A stretch of 64,000 nt of DNA from Entoloma clypeatum (taxonomy: Eukaryota > Basidiomycota > Agaricomycetes > Agaricales > Entolomataceae): assembly GCA_963565915.1 (NCBI GenBank), contig OY751495.1, positions 2,108,001 through 2,172,000 of the forward strand, read 5' to 3'. How positions within the stretch are numbered: position 1 is the first letter of the stretch; the number at the start of each line of letters is the position of its first letter. The notes below the pieces were generated by a model that worked only from the letters and a program-made list of their open reading frames with translations, ran no database searches and was not told the origin of the DNA. The position numbers and the translations under genes are program-made. Positions 19,458 to 32,216 of this stretch are shown here, one piece after another.

Positions 19458-20344
19458 AGGAGGGGTCCTTTTTGATCTTGACTCATCCATATTTGAGTAG
19501 GTATATTTTCTTTTCATATTTCACGTACTCAGCTACAACAGTCAACTACAACTACCTGACTATGACAACGACTACGAATTCACCTTCAGAATGTTTTTTT
19601 CTAATACACATTTTTTTGCCTGTCCACTTGTCTGATTACCCAAGGCCAGTGCCACATCATAAACAATAGTTGTTCCTCACCATCATGGAGATGATTTGGG
19701 AAGAATGTCTTGATGCTGTCTCCAGCCTCCACACAGTTGTCACCAAGGTACATGGCTCCTCATATCTTGGAAAGAATATTCAAATATCATATCTAGATTC
19801 AAGCCTCTCCGCTGGCTCTTATGCTATTCCACGAATCACAGGTCAACTGTGGCTTCTTCCTGCCCCTCAACCTTATCATCAGCAGCAACAATTGTTCAAC
19901 ATTAACCTGGCAGATGATTAAGTGTGCTTGTGAGGTCCGAAATGTATGTCCTGACACTTCAAGTCATACAAAACTTGATGACTGAATGCCATGCAGCTGC
20001 TTAACTTATTTCTCACAGTCACCAATGAAGAATTTGGCCCCATGGCAACCATACACAATGGTGAGTCGCCAGATGTCCATGTTCCTTGGATAAAGCTGGG
20101 AGGGAGGAATGGAGGTGCTTAGATGAATTGCATGATATCCTCGGGGTGCATCTCTTCCCATTTCATTTCAATTTAATATTTACATCTTTCATCTCAGATG
20201 TTTCAAGGTTAATCTTAGCTACTACGACGGGTACAACTACCCTGATGATTGGCTTTATGCCAGCTGTGTTCTGTATTAGTTGTGTAGTGATGATGCTCAG
20301 GCAAACTAACCCTCACCATTGGTTTTCAGCAGTTTTTGGCAGTC
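19458..20344. other. Non-coding or fully decayed sequence after the hAT remnant
   Basis: Short open stretches only. It may hold decayed 3' parts or flanks of the hAT element. I recognise no domain. Confidence 0.4.
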
Positions 20345-20546
20345 TTGAAGGTTGAGACTGGTCCCACAGAGACTGGTCCCAACTGTTCTCGGTCTTGGTC
20401 TGTGTGCGAGGGAGAACCGGTGCGACTGGTTTTCCATTGGTTCGGTCTCGTTTTGTGCCACCACAGAATTTTTTAAGAGCTGGTCCGGTCTCGGTCTCTC
20501 CCACTTTTGGGTCAAAAACGAGACTGGACCAGACTTTCAAACACTA
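20345..20546. mobile_element. TAGTG-family MITE fragment
   Basis: Dense in GGTCTCGG and GACTGGTCC units and ends GACTTTCAAACACTA at 20546. The left TAGTG end is missing. The bases beyond it are the inverted counterpart of those left of 17485. Confidence 0.6.
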
Positions 20547-20660
20547 GAGATATTCAATACCTGACGCATTTTGGTTGCATGTTCGACACACAATTGTGGT
20601 AACTATTTTTACTTACATTCATATTTATGCATGGCATGTCTTGTTACAAGACATGCCTCT
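20547..20660 (-). repeat. Right arm of the wide inverted repeat
   Basis: Reverse complement of 17378-17484 with some substitutions. It ends where the second Gypsy-C copy begins. Confidence 0.7.
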
Positions 20661-22122
20661 TGCTCGGCAACACCAGATTGCATGTTAACCAAACATTTGG
20701 ACTTCAGGGTTAACCTTGATGGTCACAAACACTGGGTTTGCATGGTTGAAGTGCGTGACAAGGATGCACCCAAGAAGTCGGATCAGAAATGGAAGCCTGG
20801 AGACCCCATCTTGGAAGCTGTCATTCCCACACCACCTCCCACAACCAAACGACCCTCATATGTTGATCAGTTTGCTCATCTCTTTGAGAAGGAGAACTTT
20901 GACAAGATTACAAAGGAAAGAGAATGGGACCATGGTATTGAACTTACACCGGACGCACCAAAGGAACTAGGGGGAAATACATATCCCATGACACAAAAGG
21001 AACAAGAGGAATTGGATGCATCCATCGACGAGGGTCTAGCAACCGGAAAGATCTGCCTGTCCAAATCCCCTTATGCCTCCCCTTACTTCTTCATCAACAA
21101 GAAGGATGGTTCCAAATGATTGGTACAAGATTACTGCATGGTCAACAAATTTACAGTTAAAGACAAGTTCCCACTCCCACGCATCTCCGATCTCTTGGAT
21201 GTGTTGAAAGACGCAGTCTACTTCAATAAGATGGACATCATGTGGGGTTGGTTACAACAATGTCTGGATCAAGGAAGGTGACAAATGGAAGGCCGCCTTC
21301 CTCACCAGTCGAGGATTGTTTGAACCATTGGTCATGTTCTTTGGCCTTTGCAACTCCCTGGGAACATTCTCTCAGATGATGGCTAGTCTATTCCGGGACC
21401 AGATCCGCCGACACATTTGCGTGATCTACATGGATGACATTGTGGTTATCGGTAAAACCAAGGAAGAACTCGCGCAAAACACCAGAGAAATTCTACAGAT
21501 CCTATTGGACAATGATTTGTTTCTGAAGGAAAAGAAGTGTTTCTGGGAAGTAACCAAATGCCCTATATTGGGATATGTCATTGGTGAGGGACATGTCGAG
21601 ATGGAAATTGAGAAGGTGGATACGATCCAAAACTGGCGAGCACCCACATCAAAAAAGGAAGTCCAGAAGTTCCTTGGGTTTGCTAACTTCTATTGACGCT
21701 TCATTGAAGGGTACTCAAACATCGCGAAACCTCTCACCACGCTCACAGGCGGCACTACGTTTACTTGGGGACCAATGGAGCAGAAGACATTTGAAGGCCT
21801 CATACAGGCGATCACATCAGCACCAGTCTTGGCATTACCAAAACCAGATGGGCAGTTCCAGGTCGAAACCGATGCATCGGGCTATGCAATTGGGGCAGTA
21901 CTTTCTCAGAAACAGGACGACAAATGGCACCCTATTGTGTTTTTGTTGCAAACCATGTCCGCAGCCAAAGAGGCCTATGGGATTGTTAAGTAGGTGAAAT
22001 GTCGGAGCTTCATCGGAGTCCGTCGGAGGTCAGACGTAGGACTGAGACCAGAGTGGAACTCCGGAAGTGCAGAGGAACGATGAAGGGGAGGGACTGTAAG
22101 GGCAACCACTTTCACTTTTCAC
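20661..22122 (+). pseudogene. Gypsy-C gag-pol deletion remnant (plus copy)
   Basis: Starts inside the gag fragment at the codons for LARQHQ, passes through the same gag-pol deletion as the minus copy, then RT (IYMDDIV intact) and RNase H (VETDASGYAIGAVLSQ). It ends with a purine tract and the first 28 bp of an A/B-family LTR (22095-22122). Stops at 21117-21119 and 21694-21696 are TGA for expected CGA, and a 4-base duplication near 21250 shifts frame. Where it overlaps the minus copy (about 1 kb) the translations are identical, so the dead sequence was copied recently. The part from 21346 on is repeated after the gap. Confidence 0.88.
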
Positions 22123-22159
22123 AGGACAGTCTTGTATGATACCTCTACTAGCACTGCTG

Positions 22160-22308
22160 GTCAATAATATATTGGGTATATCCCAATGACCTGTGCATGG
22201 ATTCAGATGATCCAGGGCTTGTTTTAAAGCCGGTCCACCAGACATTGACTGGCGCACCTACAATTTTGATGGACCGGCACATTCCCTGCCACATTCATCT
22301 ATATTGGG
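22160..22308 (+). repeat. Satellite fragment left of the nested hAT-like elements
   Basis: Matches part of the tandem unit at 32777-33330 (CCACATTCATCT then ATATTGGG). It is the left flank of the target site; the same array continues at 32785. Confidence 0.75.
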
Positions 22309-22975
22309 TAGTGTTCGAAGGTTCAGTCTACATAGACCTGAACTGGACTGAACTGAACTGAAAAATAGACCACGTTGGACTGAACCGCGGTCTAAGGTCT
22401 ATACATTTTAGAAAATTTAGACTGCAGTTCAGTCTAGATTTTTTTTTTGACTTAGACCGCAAAAAGACCAGTCTAAACAGGTCTAGACCGGTCTTTTTGC
22501 CCTTTGGGATACACCTCCAACCCCCCCCCCCCCTAATATTCTACAATTTTTGGAGATTTTTCAGTAATCTGCATAATATTCTAGATATTTATAGTCCAAT
22601 TTCATTGGTCTAAGGCTTGTTTTGAAGCTACAACTGAGTGGAATACATTTCTAGCTTGTGTATAAACTCTTGCTCAGAGTCACAAAGGTTAAGAATTGAG
22701 TGAAACATGGTGAAAACATAGCTAAAACTGTTGAGGCGACATGTGAGTCTGATGACTACATCCACAGGCCTGAACATAAAATGTGCAAGGAGAGGTGATA
22801 CGATGCCATCAAGACAAAGGAGCGATGCTGACTATTGACTCACATGGGATCTCAAGAGAACAAGCTCCAGAATACAAAGGAAAGTAGGCTACTTATATAT
22901 GTAAATACCATGAGGCATCAATGAGGTGCACAGTAAATAAGACTGTTCTAGAATAACATGTGTCTAACATGAGGT

Positions 22976-23092
22976 AGGATAAGATAAAGGTTTCAGATAA
23001 GATAGGATAAGATCAAGAGATAGGATAAGACGAGATAAGATAAGATAACGAGATAAGATAAAATTGAGATTAGATAATAGGATAAGATAAGA
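22976..23092 (+). repeat. GATA-rich degenerate tandem repeat
   Basis: More than ten GATAAGATA/GGATAAGA units in about 115 bp. The copy at 28267-28383 belongs to the repeated contig end. Confidence 0.75.
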
Positions 23093-24261
23093 GCGATCAT
23101 AACAAAAACATATGATTACAGTGTTATTTTTTTGTATCTGTGTTTACAGTGCTATTTTTGTTGTATCTGTACTATTATTACTGTGTTATTTTTGTTATAT
23201 CTGTGTGCCTCTCATTGCGGAGCGAGCAATGGGTGGATGCATCGATTTGACGTTGGATGATGCGTGACACACGCGCATCAAATGTGTCAAATATATGTAA
23301 ACAAACTCAAAAAACATCGCATTTCTCCTACACAGGAGGAAGTAAGCTTACAGACTATATTAATTATATAGCAGAGTATCATATGTCAATAAATATGTAT
23401 TTATTTTATGAATTTTCGCCACGGATTTGAGCATATAGCAATGCAACACTTTACATCAAACAATGGTAAACAACATGCAAATGCATTGCGCAGGTGCGCG
23501 TGGTGCCTTCCTCATGATCTAATAATAGTTTAACATGATAGAACTCATCAATATATATGTATTCACCTTCTGAAACACCTTGTATAATTTTTAGATCTCT
23601 AGATAAGATAGAAATGATGAAATGTGCATATTTCAGTAAAAGTGTTATATCTCCATAATGAATGCACCAAATTTGAAAAACAGATGTGCTGTGAGGTCCC
23701 CTGAATGAGGAGAATCCAAAGCTGAAACAAAATTTTTTGGTCAAATTTTCGACCTATTTTGCTTCTATTCACCTTATTAAGTCCTTGGGCTTGATTTGAA
23801 TGGTCTGAGTAGATTTACATACAATGTTACAATGGTATATATACAGTATATATAGACTACAGTGGTTGTGGAAGGGAGAAAGTAAGAAAAGATTGTTTTT
23901 GTGTTTGAGAAAACCCATGATGATGCCCTGTTGATCATGATTTACAGTGTGCCTTTGTTTTGATGCATCATTTCAGAATTCTACCTCCATAGCTCATATA
24001 TTTAACTGGTTATATGCTTACTATTAGCTTCTAAGTATCTCTACATAAGTTACAAACTATTTTTAGGACTTACAGTGCCACGGATTGGGCATTGAAGGCA
24101 CGAGTTTCAACGATGCGTGTTGCTCGGCATTGATGCCAAGCACTCTCGGCAATTGCCAAAAGTCGAACCATACATAAGTCAACTGCCAGCCCAATGTTCC
24201 CACACTTTTTTTATCCCCCACCTTCACTCCAGCCAGCCACTTTCCCCCCCCAATGCCCGCC

Positions 24262-24446
24262 CCTCGTGCCCAACTGCCTCCCACTCACGCCCAACGGCGT
24301 CCACTTGCGCCCAACATGCCCAACAGCTCCCTCTAATGCCCAACGGCATCCACTCACGCCCAACGACTGCAACTCACGCCCAACACCCTCGAACGGCTCC
24401 AACAACGTCCACTCATGCCCAACGCCCTCAAACAGTTCCCTCTAGC
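24262..24446 (+). repeat. CCCAACGGC minisatellite, left part in the outer element
   Basis: Degenerate units of roughly 20-30 bp around GCCCAACGGC. It is interrupted at 24446 by the inner element and resumes at 32217-32605 after it. Open frames across it (repeats of PNG and HAQ) come from the repeat and are not taken as genes. Confidence 0.75.
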
Positions 24447-26436
24447 TAGTGTTTAAAAGTCCGGTTCGGTCCGGTTTTTGACCCTCAAAATTTAGAGACC
24501 GAGACTGAGACCGATTTTTTGGTTCACATGATCTCAAAAAAACTGAACCGGACCGATGCAAGACTGGTGCATCGGTTCCGTTTACCTCAAAGAAGTGAGA
24601 CTGGACTGGTCTCAACCGGTTTAAACCAATATATTACAAGTAAAATAAGACTAAGGACATGTGCGCACGTCATACTCCGTCAATTGGTCCTCTGTGGGCT
24701 CAGCCTGGCCCCATGTGCTCTGGGGCGTGACTCAATGCCGTTGGGTGTGAAAGGGGGCTGTTGGGCACTGCGCACGAAGGAAGGGTGCTGGGTGTGAGTC
24801 GACGGCATTGAGGACGCGAGGCAGCCATTGGGCATTAGAGGGGCCGTGGGGCACTAGTTGGGGCAGTTGGGCAAGAGGGGCAGCCGTTGGGGACACGAGG
24901 CGGCCATTGGGCATGAAAGGTGGCCGTTGTGCGTGGGTTGATGGCGTTGAGGGAAAAGGGACGGTGTTGGGGGCAAAGGAACGGCGTGGCATGGGTCAAT
25001 GGCGGTGGGTGCAAGTCAGGACCGTTGGGCATGAAAGGCGGCCATTGGGCATGGGTCGACAGTGTTGGGGGCGAAGGGATGGTGTTGGGGGCGAAAGGAC
25101 AGCGTTGGGCATGGGTTGACACGTTGAGGGCGAAGGGATGCCGTTGGGCATGAGTTGGGGCTGTTGGGCACAAAGGGATGCCGTTGGGCGCAAAGGGACG
25201 CCATTGGGTGCAAAGGGACACCATTGGGCGCAAAGGGATGCTGTTGGGCATGAAAGGTGGCCGTTGGGTGGAAGAGAGGGCCGTTGGGCATGAGTGGTGG
25301 CCGTTATGTGTGAGTAGTGGCCCTTGGGCGGATGTGGTGGCTGGGTGGAGTTGTGGTGGGGGATAAAAAAAGGGTGGGAAGGTTTTGCTGGCAGTTATGG
25401 TTCGACTTTCAGCGATTGCCGAGCATGCTCAGCATCAATGCCGAGCCATGCACATTGTTGAAAATCGTGCCCTCAATGCCCAAACCGTGGCACCAAAACC
25501 CACAGAAATAATTCTTACCTTATGTAGACATATCTAGAAACTCATAGGAAGTATATATAGAGTTATATACATGAGCTATGGATGGTAGAAAGTTGGTGCT
25601 CCAAATTGATGCATCAAAACACAATGTAAATCATGATGAACAGTGTGGCATGGTGTTTTCAAACACAAAAAACAACATTTTCTAGCTTCCTACTTTGCAC
25701 AACATTTGTACTCTAAATATACTATACATATGCTATTGAAACAGTGTATGTAAACCTATTCAGACCCTTCAAATAAAATTAAAGGACTTGATGAGGTGAA
25801 TATAAGCAAAATAGGTCGAAAATTTGACCAAAAAATTTTGTTTCAGCTTTGGATTCTCCTCATTCAGGGGACCTCACAGCACATCTGTTTTTCAAATTTG
25901 GTGCATTCATTATGGAGATATAACACTTTTACTGAAATATGCACATTTCATCATTTCTATCTTATCTAGAGATCTAAAAATTATACAAGGTGTTTCAGAA
26001 GGTGAATACATATATATTGATGAGTTCTATCACTTCCAACTATTATTAGACCATGAGGAAGGCACTGCGCGCGCCTGCGCAATGCATTTTGCGCATTGTT
26101 TACTATTATTTGGTGTAGAGCATGGCACCTCTATGACTTAAAATCCGTGGCATCATTCCATAAAATCAACACATATTTATTGACATATGATACTCTGCTA
26201 CATAATTGATATAGTCTGTAAGCTGACTTCCTCCTGTGTAGGAGAAATGCGATGTTTTTTGAGTTTGTTTATATATATTTGACACATTTGATGCGCGTGT
26301 GTCATGCATCATCCAACGTCGAATTGATGCACTTCCTCCTGTGGAGCCATATTAAGGAGAAATGCGATGTTTTTTGAGTTTGTTTACATATATTTGACAC
26401 ATTTGATGCACACATGATGCACGTCATCCAATGTCA
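24447..26436. mobile_element. Inner TAGTG element, left contig copy (cut by gap)
   Basis: Same sequence as 29738-31727. It starts TAGTGTTTAAAAGTCCGG after CCTCTAGC and runs into the gap. See the inner element entry at 29730-32216. Confidence 0.75.
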
Positions 26437-26636
26437 NNNNNNNNNNNNNNNNNNNNNNNNNNNNNNNNNNNNNNNNNNNNNNNNNNNNNNNNNNNNNNNN
26501 NNNNNNNNNNNNNNNNNNNNNNNNNNNNNNNNNNNNNNNNNNNNNNNNNNNNNNNNNNNNNNNNNNNNNNNNNNNNNNNNNNNNNNNNNNNNNNNNNNNN
26601 NNNNNNNNNNNNNNNNNNNNNNNNNNNNNNNNNNNN
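26437..26636. other. Assembly gap of 200 N
   Basis: Exactly 200 N, a conventional placeholder rather than a measured gap. Any open frame crossing it is meaningless. Confidence 0.99.
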
Positions 26637-29600
26637 CTTTGCAACTCCTGGGAACATTCTCTCAGATGATGGCTAGTCTATTCCGGGACCAGATCCGCCG
26701 ACACATTTGCGTGATCTACATGGATGACATTGTGGTTATCGGTAAAACCAAGGAAGAACTCGCGCAAAACACCAGAGAAATTCTACAGATCCTATTGGAC
26801 AATGATTTGTTTCTGAAGGAAAAGAAGTGTTTCTGGGAAGTAACCAAATGCCCTATATTGGGATATGTCATTGGTGAGGGACATGTCGAGATGGAAATTG
26901 AGAAGGTGGATACGATCCAAAACTGGCGAGCACCCACATCAAAAAAGGAAGTCCAGAAGTTCCTTGGGTTTGCTAACTTCTATTGACGCTTCATTGAAGG
27001 GTACTCAAACATCGCGAAACCTCTCACCACGCTCACAGGCGGCACTACGTTTACTTGGGGACCAATGGAGCAGAAGACATTTGAAGGCCTCATACAGGCG
27101 ATCACATCAGCACCAGTCTTGGCATTACCAAAACCAGATGGGCAGTTCCAGGTCGAAACCGATGCATCGGGCTATGCAATTGGGGCAGTACTTTCTCAGA
27201 AACAGGACGACAAATGGCACCCTATTGTGTTTTTGTTGCAAACCATGTCCGCAGCCAAAGAGGCCTATGGGATTGTTAAGTAGGTGAAATGTCGGAGCTT
27301 CATCGGAGTCCGTCGGAGGTCAGACGTAGGACTGAGACCAGAGTGGAACTCCGGAAGTGCAGAGGAACGATGAAGGGGAGGGACTGTAAGGGCAACCACT
27401 TTCACTTTTCACAGGACAGTCTTGTATGATACCTCTACTAGCACTGCTGGTCAATAATATATTGGGTATATCCCAATGACCTGTGCATGGATTCAGATGA
27501 TCCAGGGCTTGTTTTAAAGCCGGTCCACCAGACATTGACTGGCGCACCTACAATTTTGATGGACCGGCACATTCCCTGCCACATTCATCTATATTGGGTA
27601 GTGTTCGAAGGTTCAGTCTACATAGACCTGAACTGGACTGAACTGAACTGAAAAATAGACCACGTTGGACTGAACCGCGGTCTAAGGTCTATACATTTTA
27701 GAAAATTTAGACTGCAGTTCAGTCTAGATTTTTTTTTTGACTTAGACCGCAAAAAGACCAGTCTAAACAGGTCTAGACCGGTCTTTTTGCCCTTTGGGAT
27801 ACACCTCCAACCCCCCCCCCCCCCTAATATTCTACAATTTTTGGAGATTTTTCAGTAATCTGCATAATATTCTAGATATTTATAGTCCAATTTCATTGGT
27901 CTAAGGCTTGTTTTGAAGCTACAACTGAGTGGAATACATTTCTAGCTTGTGTATAAACTCTTGCTCAGAGTCACAAAGGTTAAGAATTGAGTGAAACATG
28001 GTGAAAACATAGCTAAAACTGTTGAGGCGACATGTGAGTCTGATGACTACATCCACAGGCCTGAACATAAAATGTGCAAGGAGAGGTGATACGATGCCAT
28101 CAAGACAAAGGAGCGATGCTGACTATTGACTCACATGGGATCTCAAGAGAACAAGCTCCAGAATACAAAGGAAAGTAGGCTACTTATATATGTAAATACC
28201 ATGAGGCATCAATGAGGTGCACAGTAAATAAGACTGTTCTAGAATAACATGTGTCTAACATGAGGTAGGATAAGATAAAGGTTTCAGATAAGATAGGATA
28301 AGATCAAGAGATAGGATAAGACGAGATAAGATAAGATAACGAGATAAGATAAAATTGAGATTAGATAATAGGATAAGATAAGAGCGATCATAACAAAAAC
28401 ATATGATTACAGTGTTATTTTTTTGTATCTGTGTTTACAGTGCTATTTTTGTTGTATCTGTACTATTATTACTGTGTTATTTTTGTTATATCTGTGTGCC
28501 TCTCATTGCGGAGCGAGCAATGGGTGGATGCATCGATTTGACGTTGGATGATGCGTGACACACGCGCATCAAATGTGTCAAATATATGTAAACAAACTCA
28601 AAAAACATCGCATTTCTCCTACACAGGAGGAAGTAAGCTTACAGACTATATTAATTATATAGCAGAGTATCATATGTCAATAAATATGTATTTATTTTAT
28701 GAATTTTCGCCACGGATTTGAGCATATAGCAATGCAACACTTTACATCAAACAATGGTAAACAACATGCAAATGCATTGCGCAGGTGCGCGTGGTGCCTT
28801 CCTCATGATCTAATAATAGTTTAACATGATAGAACTCATCAATATATATGTATTCACCTTCTGAAACACCTTGTATAATTTTTAGATCTCTAGATAAGAT
28901 AGAAATGATGAAATGTGCATATTTCAGTAAAAGTGTTATATCTCCATAATGAATGCACCAAATTTGAAAAACAGATGTGCTGTGAGGTCCCCTGAATGAG
29001 GAGAATCCAAAGCTGAAACAAAATTTTTTGGTCAAATTTTCGACCTATTTTGCTTCTATTCACCTTATTAAGTCCTTGGGCTTGATTTGAATGGTCTGAG
29101 TAGATTTACATACAATGTTACAATGGTATATATACAGTATATATAGACTACAGTGGTTGTGGAAGGGAGAAAGTAAGAAAAGATTGTTTTTGTGTTTGAG
29201 AAAACCCATGATGATGCCCTGTTGATCATGATTTACAGTGTGCCTTTGTTTTGATGCATCATTTCAGAATTCTACCTCCATAGCTCATATATTTAACTGG
29301 TTATATGCTTACTATTAGCTTCTAAGTATCTCTACATAAGTTACAAACTATTTTTAGGACTTACAGTGCCACGGATTGGGCATTGAAGGCACGAGTTTCA
29401 ACGATGCGTGTTGCTCGGCATTGATGCCAAGCACTCTCGGCAATTGCCAAAAGTCGAACCATACATAAGTCAACTGCCAGCCCAATGTTCCCACACTTTT
29501 TTTATCCCCCACCTTCACTCCAGCCAGCCACTTTCCCCCCCCAATGCCCGCCCCTCGTGCCCAACTGCCTCCCACTCACGCCCAACGGCGTCCACTTGCG

Positions 29601-31727
29601 CCCAACATGCCCAACAGCTCCCTCTAATGCCCAACGGCATCCACTCACGCCCAACGACTGCAACTCACGCCCAACACCCTCGAACGGCTCCAACAACGTC
29701 CACTCATGCCCAACGCCCTCAAACAGTTCCCTCTAGCTAGTGTTTAAAAGTCCGGTTCGGTCCGGTTTTTGACCCTCAAAATTTAGAGACCGAGACTGAG
29801 ACCGATTTTTTGGTTCACATGATCTCAAAAAAACTGAACCGGACCGATGCAAGACTGGTGCATCGGTTCCGTTTACCTCAAAGAAGTGAGACTGGACTGG
29901 TCTCAACCGGTTTAAACCAATATATTACAAGTAAAATAAGACTAAGGACATGTGCGCACGTCATACTCCGTCAATTGGTCCTCTGTGGGCTCAGCCTGGC
30001 CCCATGTGCTCTGGGGCGTGACTCAATGCCGTTGGGTGTGAAAGGGGGCTGTTGGGCACTGCGCACGAAGGAAGGGTGCTGGGTGTGAGTCGACGGCATT
30101 GAGGACGCGAGGCAGCCATTGGGCATTAGAGGGGCCGTGGGGCACTAGTTGGGGCAGTTGGGCAAGAGGGGCAGCCGTTGGGGACACGAGGCGGCCATTG
30201 GGCATGAAAGGTGGCCGTTGTGCGTGGGTTGATGGCGTTGAGGGAAAAGGGACGGTGTTGGGGGCAAAGGAACGGCGTGGCATGGGTCAATGGCGGTGGG
30301 TGCAAGTCAGGACCGTTGGGCATGAAAGGCGGCCATTGGGCATGGGTCGACAGTGTTGGGGGCGAAGGGATGGTGTTGGGGGCGAAAGGACAGCGTTGGG
30401 CATGGGTTGACACGTTGAGGGCGAAGGGATGCCGTTGGGCATGAGTTGGGGCTGTTGGGCACAAAGGGATGCCGTTGGGCGCAAAGGGACGCCATTGGGT
30501 GCAAAGGGACACCATTGGGCGCAAAGGGATGCTGTTGGGCATGAAAGGTGGCCGTTGGGTGGAAGAGAGGGCCGTTGGGCATGAGTGGTGGCCGTTATGT
30601 GTGAGTAGTGGCCCTTGGGCGGATGTGGTGGCTGGGTGGAGTTGTGGTGGGGGATAAAAAAAGGGTGGGAAGGTTTTGCTGGCAGTTATGGTTCGACTTT
30701 CAGCGATTGCCGAGCATGCTCAGCATCAATGCCGAGCCATGCACATTGTTGAAAATCGTGCCCTCAATGCCCAAACCGTGGCACCAAAACCCACAGAAAT
30801 AATTCTTACCTTATGTAGACATATCTAGAAACTCATAGGAAGTATATATAGAGTTATATACATGAGCTATGGATGGTAGAAAGTTGGTGCTCCAAATTGA
30901 TGCATCAAAACACAATGTAAATCATGATGAACAGTGTGGCATGGTGTTTTCAAACACAAAAAACAACATTTTCTAGCTTCCTACTTTGCACAACATTTGT
31001 ACTCTAAATATACTATACATATGCTATTGAAACAGTGTATGTAAACCTATTCAGACCCTTCAAATAAAATTAAAGGACTTGATGAGGTGAATATAAGCAA
31101 AATAGGTCGAAAATTTGACCAAAAAATTTTGTTTCAGCTTTGGATTCTCCTCATTCAGGGGACCTCACAGCACATCTGTTTTTCAAATTTGGTGCATTCA
31201 TTATGGAGATATAACACTTTTACTGAAATATGCACATTTCATCATTTCTATCTTATCTAGAGATCTAAAAATTATACAAGGTGTTTCAGAAGGTGAATAC
31301 ATATATATTGATGAGTTCTATCACTTCCAACTATTATTAGACCATGAGGAAGGCACTGCGCGCGCCTGCGCAATGCATTTTGCGCATTGTTTACTATTAT
31401 TTGGTGTAGAGCATGGCACCTCTATGACTTAAAATCCGTGGCATCATTCCATAAAATCAACACATATTTATTGACATATGATACTCTGCTACATAATTGA
31501 TATAGTCTGTAAGCTGACTTCCTCCTGTGTAGGAGAAATGCGATGTTTTTTGAGTTTGTTTATATATATTTGACACATTTGATGCGCGTGTGTCATGCAT
31601 CATCCAACGTCGAATTGATGCACTTCCTCCTGTGGAGCCATATTAAGGAGAAATGCGATGTTTTTTGAGTTTGTTTACATATATTTGACACATTTGATGC
31701 ACACATGATGCACGTCATCCAATGTCA
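26637..31727. repeat. Second copy of 21346-26436, probable unmerged contig overlap
   Basis: 5,091 bp repeats the sequence left of the gap. I found only two differences, both in homopolymers: CC versus CCC near 26646, and 14 versus 13 C near 27811. The repeat begins at the first base after the gap and its partner ends at the last base before it. This coincidence is expected when two overlapping contigs are scaffolded without being joined. It contains the Gypsy-C end, the outer element body and most of the inner element. Confidence 0.9.
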
Positions 31728-32216
31728 AAACAACGCATCCACCCATTGCTGACTCTGCAATGAGGGGCACAGATGCTGAAAAGGCCAGAATATAGTTATA
31801 GATTTTATTTATAATCTGTCTACTTGTGATCGAGGCAGGAGGGAGCACGCACACACACCTTTTGTGTTTTTTTTTAGGTCTTGTGGCTCAGTTGGTTAAG
31901 TGGTGTTAAAAGAATCCTTTATATTATAGAAGTTCAGAGTTCAAGTCTTTCTTGTGGCAGAAATTTTGTACTTGCCATTTTGGGACATTGATTTCAGATC
32001 CTCGGATCGTTCCATGGAAAATACCGGTTTAAACCGATCTGAACCGGTCTTTGGTCGGTCTTTCAAACTCTAAAGTTTCGAGTGAACCAAAGACTGGCCA
32101 TGATCCGAAACTTTAAAAACCGAGACCAGCGGTCCGGTCTCTCACCGGTTCGGTCCCGTCCAGTCTTGGTCTGAAATCAACAAAGATAAACTGGATCTTG
32201 AAACACTACCTCTAGC
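29730..32216. mobile_element. Inner TAGTG element, 2.47 kb, 8-bp TSD CCTCTAGC
   Basis: Runs from TAGTGTTTAAAAGTCCGG (29738) to CTTGAAACACTA (32208), with CCTCTAGC at 29730-29737 and 32209-32216. It is inserted in the minisatellite of the outer element. Its body is the outer body in reverse: GTTGGGC minisatellite (30003-30640), the AT-rich arm, and the ATCCACCCATTGCTGACTC segment near 31738. So it is a relative inserted into its own family member in opposite orientation, which creates the large inverted repeat. A tRNA-like segment lies near its right end. No coding region. Confidence 0.82.
31877..31960 (+). ncRNA. tRNA-like segment (SINE head or tRNA pseudogene)
   Basis: TGGCTCAGTTGG (31884-31895) is a good A box and GAGTTCAAGTC (31937-31947) a good B box. 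The spacing is longer than in a normal tRNA without intron and I cannot close an acceptor stem. It lies after a T-run inside the inner TAGTG element. Confidence 0.5.

Noticed and set aside
24117..25366. Several ORFs with PNG/HAQ repeats on both strands
   Set aside because: They arise from the CCCAACGGC minisatellite, which has no stops in several frames. No other coding sign is present.
23451..26141. 97-105-codon ORF starting MTKKFCFSFGFSS conserved in both element arms
   Set aside because: The arms are near-identical copies of one element, so conservation of the frame is trivial. The third, more diverged copy near 17530-17700 breaks the frame.
23220..26440. A single giant foldback (palindromic) transposon
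   Set aside because: The inverted repeat is better explained by one family member inserted into another in opposite orientation, shown by two perfect 8-bp TSDs.
26414..26986. ORFs crossing the N gap
   Set aside because: They are read through 200 N and have no meaning.
21346..31727. A true tandem duplication of the region
   Set aside because: Borders coincide with the gap edges and only homopolymer differences are seen, so assembly overlap is more likely.
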